53,390 nt of DNA from an uncultured Pelagibacteraceae bacterium (GTDB lineage Bacteria; Pseudomonadota; Alphaproteobacteria; Pelagibacterales; Pelagibacteraceae). Within the stretch, counting starts at the first letter, position 1. The number at the start of each line of letters is the position of its first letter. Of the stretch, positions 50,110 to 53,390 are shown one piece after another. The notes beneath the pieces were generated by a model, which saw nothing but the letters and a program-made list of their open reading frames with translations, was not told the origin of the DNA and did no database searches. Location of the stretch: assembly GCA_902527635.1 (NCBI GenBank), contig CABZPS010000004.1, positions 1-53,390 on the forward strand, in the 5' to 3' direction. A program made the position numbers and the translations under genes.

Positions 50110-51441
50110 ATGGATCCATTGATTATAGCATTAATTGTTGCAGTATTTACTTTATTAGTACTTTTTTCTGGAATTCCAATTGCTTTTGGTTTGAGTTTTG
50201 TTTCGATTGCTTTGTTAGTAACATTTGAGGGAGTTCAAATGCTTGATGTCTTTGCTGAAACATTTTTTGCAGGACTAAACTCTTTTGTTTTACTTTCCAT
50301 ACCAATGTTTATTTTAATGGGAATGGCTGTTGCTAATTCTCCTGCAGGAAAAGATTTATACACAGGCTTGGATAGATGGCTTTGGAGGGTACCAGGTGGA
50401 TTAGTAATTTCTAATATTGGTGCTTGTTCAATTTTTGCAGCTTTAAGTGGATCTAGCCCTGCAACTTGTGCAGCGATTGGAACAATGGGGATACCTGAAA
50501 TGAGGAAAAGAGGGTATTCCGACCAAATCGCAACGGGAACTATTGCAGCTGGAGGAACCTTAGGAGTTTTAATTCCTCCTAGTATTGTTTTAATTGTTTA
50601 TGGAATTGCAACAGGTACATCAATTGGTAGATTATTTTTATGTGGTCTTGTACCAGGTTTCATGTTGGCAGGCATGTTTGCAATTTGGGCACTAATACAC
50701 AGTTATTACATTGACAAGGATGCAGCAAAAGCTTTAAGAAATAGAGTAAGACCTACTTTAAAAGAAAAACTTGAAGTATTACCAAGAATTCTTCCTTTCT
50801 TAGCAATTATTGCAGGTGTTTTATATGTACTGTATGGAGGAGTTGCAACACCATCTGAAGCATCTGGAGTAGGAGCGTTCTTAGTCTTTGTATTGATTGC
50901 TGTGGTATATAGAATTTATCAACCAAGTAAAATATGGAACATTGTTAAAGTTTCAATGAAAGAAAGCGTGATGATAATGTTCATCATTGCTGCGTCATAT
51001 CTTTTTGCTTTTACACTCTCGCAACTCTATGTAACCCAATCTTTAGCACAAAGCATGGTTGATTTAAGTTCAAACAAATGGGTTGTGTTCCTTTTAATAA
51101 ATATATTTCTTTTAATAGCTGGGTTCTTTTTACCGCCAGTAGCAGTTATTGTAATGACTTCAGCTATATTATTACCAGTCATTACCACTTTGGGGTTTGA
51201 CCCATATTGGTTTGCAATAGTATTTACAATCAATATGGAGATTGGTTTAATTACACCCCCAGTTGGATTAAATCTTTATATTATAAAAGGAATTACCCCA
51301 GACGTTAGTTTGTCAGAAATTTTAAAAGGATCTATACCGTTTATGATAATTATGGCTTTAGCTATAGTAATTTTATGTATTTTTCCTGAGATTGTTACAT
51401 GGTTACCTGATAAAATAATGGGTAAGGACCTTGGATTCTAA
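50110..51441 (+). CDS. dctM: TRAP transporter large membrane subunit
   Basis: The product is 443 aa with about 12 helices. Signatures are GIPIAFGLSFVSIALL, SIPMFILMGMAVANSPAG, a serine-rich SIFAALSGSSPATCAAIGTMGIPEM loop and the AAGGTLGVLIPPSIVLIVYG motif that forms half of the transport site. The second half repeats it in INMEIGLITPPVGLNLYI. It is the ion-coupled permease of the dctPQM system. The start is adjacent to the dctQ stop. The next gene (dusA) overlaps by 11 nt. Confidence 0.94.
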   Translation: MDPLIIALIVAVFTLLVLFSGIPIAFGLSFVSIALLVTFEGVQMLDVFAETFFAGLNSFVLLSIPMFILMGMAVANSPAGKDLYTGLDRWLWRVPGGLVISNIGACSIFAALSGSSPATCAAIGTMGIPEMRKRGYSDQIATGTIAAGGTLGVLIPPSIVLIVYGIATGTSIGRLFLCGLVPGFMLAGMFAIWALIHSYYIDKDAAKALRNRVRPTLKEKLEVLPRILPFLAIIAGVLYVLYGGVATPSEASGVGAFLVFVLIAVVYRIYQPSKIWNIVKVSMKESVMIMFIIAASYLFAFTLSQLYVTQSLAQSMVDLSSNKWVVFLLINIFLLIAGFFLPPVAVIVMTSAILLPVITTLGFDPYWFAIVFTINMEIGLITPPVGLNLYIIKGITPDVSLSEILKGSIPFMIIMALAIVILCIFPEIVTWLPDKIMGKDLGF

Positions 51442-52435
51442 AAAAGAAATAAATAGAAAAATATCAGTCGCTCCAATGATGGATTGCACTGACAGACATG
51501 ACCGTTTCTTTTTGAGACTGATGAGTAAAAATGTGATGCTCTATACTGAGATGGTCGCTACAAAATCGGCAATTCACGGTGATAGAAAAAAAATTTTGTC
51601 TTTCAGTCAGGAGGAAAAACCTCTAGCTTTACAGGTTGGTGGTTCCAATAAAGATGAGTTAGCAGAAGTTGCTAAAATTGCAGAAGACATGGGGTATGAT
51701 GAAATAAATATCAACCTTGGATGTCCTAGTAAAAAAGTTCAAAAAAATAAATTTGGTGCATGTTTAATGAAAGAACCAGAATTAGTTGCCGAGTGTATAC
51801 ACTCAATGGTAGGCGCTTGTAAAATTCCAGTGACCGCCAAAACACGTATTGGTTTTGATGATGTAGAAGATTTTGATTATCTAAATAATTTTATTAGACA
51901 AATGAGAGATGTAGGGGCGAAAACGTTTATTTTGCATGCAAGAAAAGCAATGCTAAGTGGATTATCTCCAAAACAAAATTTGAATATTCCAAAGTTAAAT
52001 TACGATATGGTTTACAAAATTAAAAAAGAAAATCCAAATTTAGAAATTATAATTAATGGAGGTATAACCAAAGTAAGTGAAATAAAAGATCATTTAAATT
52101 ATTGCGATGGTGTAATGATTGGCAGATCTATTTATCAAAACCCATATTCTCTCGTGGAAATAGAAAAAGAAATTTTTAATGTCGACAATAGCCCTACAAG
52201 AGAAGAAGTTGTCCAAAAACTTTTAGAGTATTTAGATAAAGAAGTTAAAGAGGGTACCAGAGTTAATCACATAATGAGACACACAGTTGGCCTATATCAC
52301 GGTCAAGTTGGATCTAAAGAATGGAAAAGGTATTTAAGTGATAATATGATGGCAAGAGACTCTGATTTTCAAAAAGCAAAACATATTATGACCATTGTTC
52401 AAAATAATGAAAAAGCAAATCAAACAAGCCAGTAA
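51431..52435 (+). CDS. dusA: tRNA-dihydrouridine synthase A
   Basis: It reduces uridines in the D-loop of tRNAs using FMN and NADPH. The 334-aa product has SVAPMMDCTDRHDRFFLRLM, ALQVGGSNKDELAEVAKIA, the catalytic cysteine in NLGCPSKKVQKNKFGACLM, HARKAMLSGLSPKQN and IINGGITKVSEI, all typical of DusA. The start is TTG 51431, within the end of dctM; AAGGA (51424-51428) is very close to it. There is no ATG upstream of the conserved core. It overlaps the TauE gene by 1 nt (TAATG). Confidence 0.93.
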   Translation: MDSKKEINRKISVAPMMDCTDRHDRFFLRLMSKNVMLYTEMVATKSAIHGDRKKILSFSQEEKPLALQVGGSNKDELAEVAKIAEDMGYDEININLGCPSKKVQKNKFGACLMKEPELVAECIHSMVGACKIPVTAKTRIGFDDVEDFDYLNNFIRQMRDVGAKTFILHARKAMLSGLSPKQNLNIPKLNYDMVYKIKKENPNLEIIINGGITKVSEIKDHLNYCDGVMIGRSIYQNPYSLVEIEKEIFNVDNSPTREEVVQKLLEYLDKEVKEGTRVNHIMRHTVGLYHGQVGSKEWKRYLSDNMMARDSDFQKAKHIMTIVQNNEKANQTSQ

Positions 52436-53271
52436 TGGAAATAATAGATTTAGGTGAATTAATAAACTTATTAGTTGTCTTGGGTGTTGCCGCAGCAGTT
52501 GCAGGTTTTTTAGCTGGCTTGCTAGGTGTTGGCGGAGGAATAATTATGGTTCCTGCTTTATACTATGCTTTCACAGTTTTAGATTTTGATATTATTACAA
52601 GAATGCATTTATCAGTTGGTACCTCTTTAGCTATAATAATTCCAACTTCCATAATTTCTACAAAAACACATATGGAATATAATGCGGTAGATTTTAAGAT
52701 GGTGAAATCATTTGGCATTTTTATTTTGTTTGGAGTAATCGCTGGAACTTTCTTAGCTGTGAACTTAAAAACTGCAGCGTTAGTTTTATTCTTTTCTATA
52801 TTTGCGTTTATTGTCGGTTTATTTTTTATCTTTTTGAGAGAAAAACTTCTTGAAAACCCAAAAGAGATTTCTGATTTAGTAAAAAATATTTCTGGCATTG
52901 TAATAGGCTTCATTTCAGTACCTCTTGGAATTGGTGGTGGGTCATTAATGGTACCTTTTATGAGAACATTTGGTTATGATATTAGAAAATCCATTGGAAC
53001 AGCCGCCGCTGTAGGTTTTTTGATTGCTGTGAGTGGTAGCATAACAATGATTTTAGGGGGTAAAATAATTGATAATGTTAGTACTCCTTTTAGTATTGGT
53101 TACTTAAATTTATTGGGTTTTCTGGTTTTTGTACCAGTAACAACAGTCATGGCTCGTTTAGGCGCAAAAGCAGTTTATAGAATTGATAAAAAATTATTAA
53201 GTAAAATTTTTGGAACTTTTTTAATTATAGTGTCTATTAGATCGTTTATTGAGTATCTAAATATTAGTTAA
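52435..53271 (+). CDS. TauE/SafE-family (TSUP) anion permease
   Basis: The product is 278 aa with eight hydrophobic helices in two repeated halves: AGFLAGLLGVGGGIIMVPAL in the first and GFISVPLGIGGGSLMVPFM in the second. Those GxGGG motifs define the TauE/SafE family, which exports sulfite or other sulfur anions or organic acids. A sulfite role would suit the sulfonate genes elsewhere in the window, but this gene is almost 40 kb away and cotranscribed with dusA. It shares 1 nt with dusA at its start. Confidence 0.88.
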   Translation: MEIIDLGELINLLVVLGVAAAVAGFLAGLLGVGGGIIMVPALYYAFTVLDFDIITRMHLSVGTSLAIIIPTSIISTKTHMEYNAVDFKMVKSFGIFILFGVIAGTFLAVNLKTAALVLFFSIFAFIVGLFFIFLREKLLENPKEISDLVKNISGIVIGFISVPLGIGGGSLMVPFMRTFGYDIRKSIGTAAAVGFLIAVSGSITMILGGKIIDNVSTPFSIGYLNLLGFLVFVPVTTVMARLGAKAVYRIDKKLLSKIFGTFLIIVSIRSFIEYLNIS

Positions 53272-53390
53272 AATTTATTTTGATCAGTGCCCCATTTAAT
53301 TTTATTCCAAATTCTTTCATGAAAATAGTAGAAAAAAAGTGGTACTATCGATCCAATTCCCAATATTCCTGCGACTTTAAAAGAACCAGT
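53268..53390 (-). CDS. DUF2061-family membrane protein, N-terminal part outside window
   Basis: The frame enters from the right edge and reads 40 residues to a TAA at 53268-53270. It contains a membrane helix (VAGILGIGSIVPLFFYYF) followed by HERIWNKIKWG, the strong C-terminal signature of DUF2061 proteins, small two-helix membrane proteins of unknown function. The stop lies inside the end of the convergent TauE/SafE gene (4-nt overlap). The family is about 60-70 aa in single-domain members, so a third or more is missing. Confidence 0.8.
   Translation of the reverse strand, partial: TGSFKVAGILGIGSIVPLFFYYFHERIWNKIKWGTDQNKF

Noticed and set aside
52563..52913. 116-codon open frame on minus inside the TauE/SafE gene
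   Set aside because: Antisense to conserved membrane helices; its Lys/Ile/Thr-rich translation shows no domain.
52435..53271. Direct membership of the TauE/SafE gene in the taurine pathway
   Set aside because: It is about 40 kb from tauABC and translationally tied to dusA; the family name alone does not link it to taurine.
1..53390. CRISPR array, prophage, insertion sequence, rRNA
   Set aside because: No regularly spaced repeats, no transposase, integrase or phage structural genes, and no rRNA-like sequence were seen on either strand.

Overview
The window looks like a piece of a Pelagibacterales (SAR11-type) alphaproteobacterial chromosome. The DNA is strongly A+T-rich, and genes are packed with gaps of 0-30 nt or 1-14 nt overlaps. 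Lysine/isoleucine/asparagine-rich proteins, SBP-led nutrient transporters, a tauABC-linked sulfonate locus, and FAD/GcvT demethylase, DUF6165 and DUF2061 proteins all fit that group. No phage, IS element, CRISPR array or rRNA was seen. The assignment rests on gene content and style, not on a marker-gene comparison.

Layout. (1) 1-2287, minus: seven small genes (about 68-138 aa), several resembling small alpha+beta-barrel proteins, two with signal peptides. (2) 2356-5565: cysE-cysK on minus, then a VOC protein, a Tat-type MsrB and a LysE exporter on plus. (3) 5558-18781: a divergent organosulfonate/amine locus. Minus carries tauA-tauB-tauC, an Ldh2-type dehydrogenase, a phosphotransacetylase and an HpsN/HisD-like dehydrogenase. 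Plus carries an omega-amino acid (taurine?):pyruvate aminotransferase, alanine dehydrogenase, a secreted hydrolase and a dimethylglycine/sarcosine dehydrogenase-like protein. A perfect palindrome lies in the shared promoter region. (4) 18778-24498: BASS transporter, a double winged-helix regulator with direct repeats upstream of it, a decayed small membrane-protein gene next to an intact relative, guaC, and a beta-propeller autotransporter. (5) 24513-27506, minus: malyl-CoA lyase plus a two-subunit ligase that reads as malate-CoA ligase. (6) 27698-33017: tRNA (CAT), an SGNH protein, apt, and mtnP-mtnA-class II aldolase-speD/speE fusion, which together form a polyamine/methylthioadenosine recycling unit. 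(7) 33078-35314: amino-acid ABC transporter without its ATPase. (8) 35311-38585: glycan genes (DUF6165, GT9, methyltransferase, GT4). (9) 38585-44047: redox protein, gamma-carbonic anhydrase family protein, a TPR/outer-membrane-barrel plus FecR-domain pair, a second secreted hydrolase and a tautomerase. (10) 44049-48457: PNPOx-like protein, beta-hydroxyacid dehydrogenase, MFS transporter, rpoZ with a long acidic tail, CoA-transferase III. (11) 48553-53390: TRAP transporter, dusA, a TauE/SafE permease and the end of a DUF2061 gene.

Recurring theme. All three transporter operons start with the binding-protein gene, and each has a stem-loop directly after it and before the membrane or ATPase genes. 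This suggests a shared way of making much more binding protein than permease. The most striking single items are the SpeD-SpeE fusion with altered active-site motifs inside an MTA salvage operon, the sulfonate locus that lacks Xsc, and the TPR-barrel/FecR pair as a possible two-partner export system.
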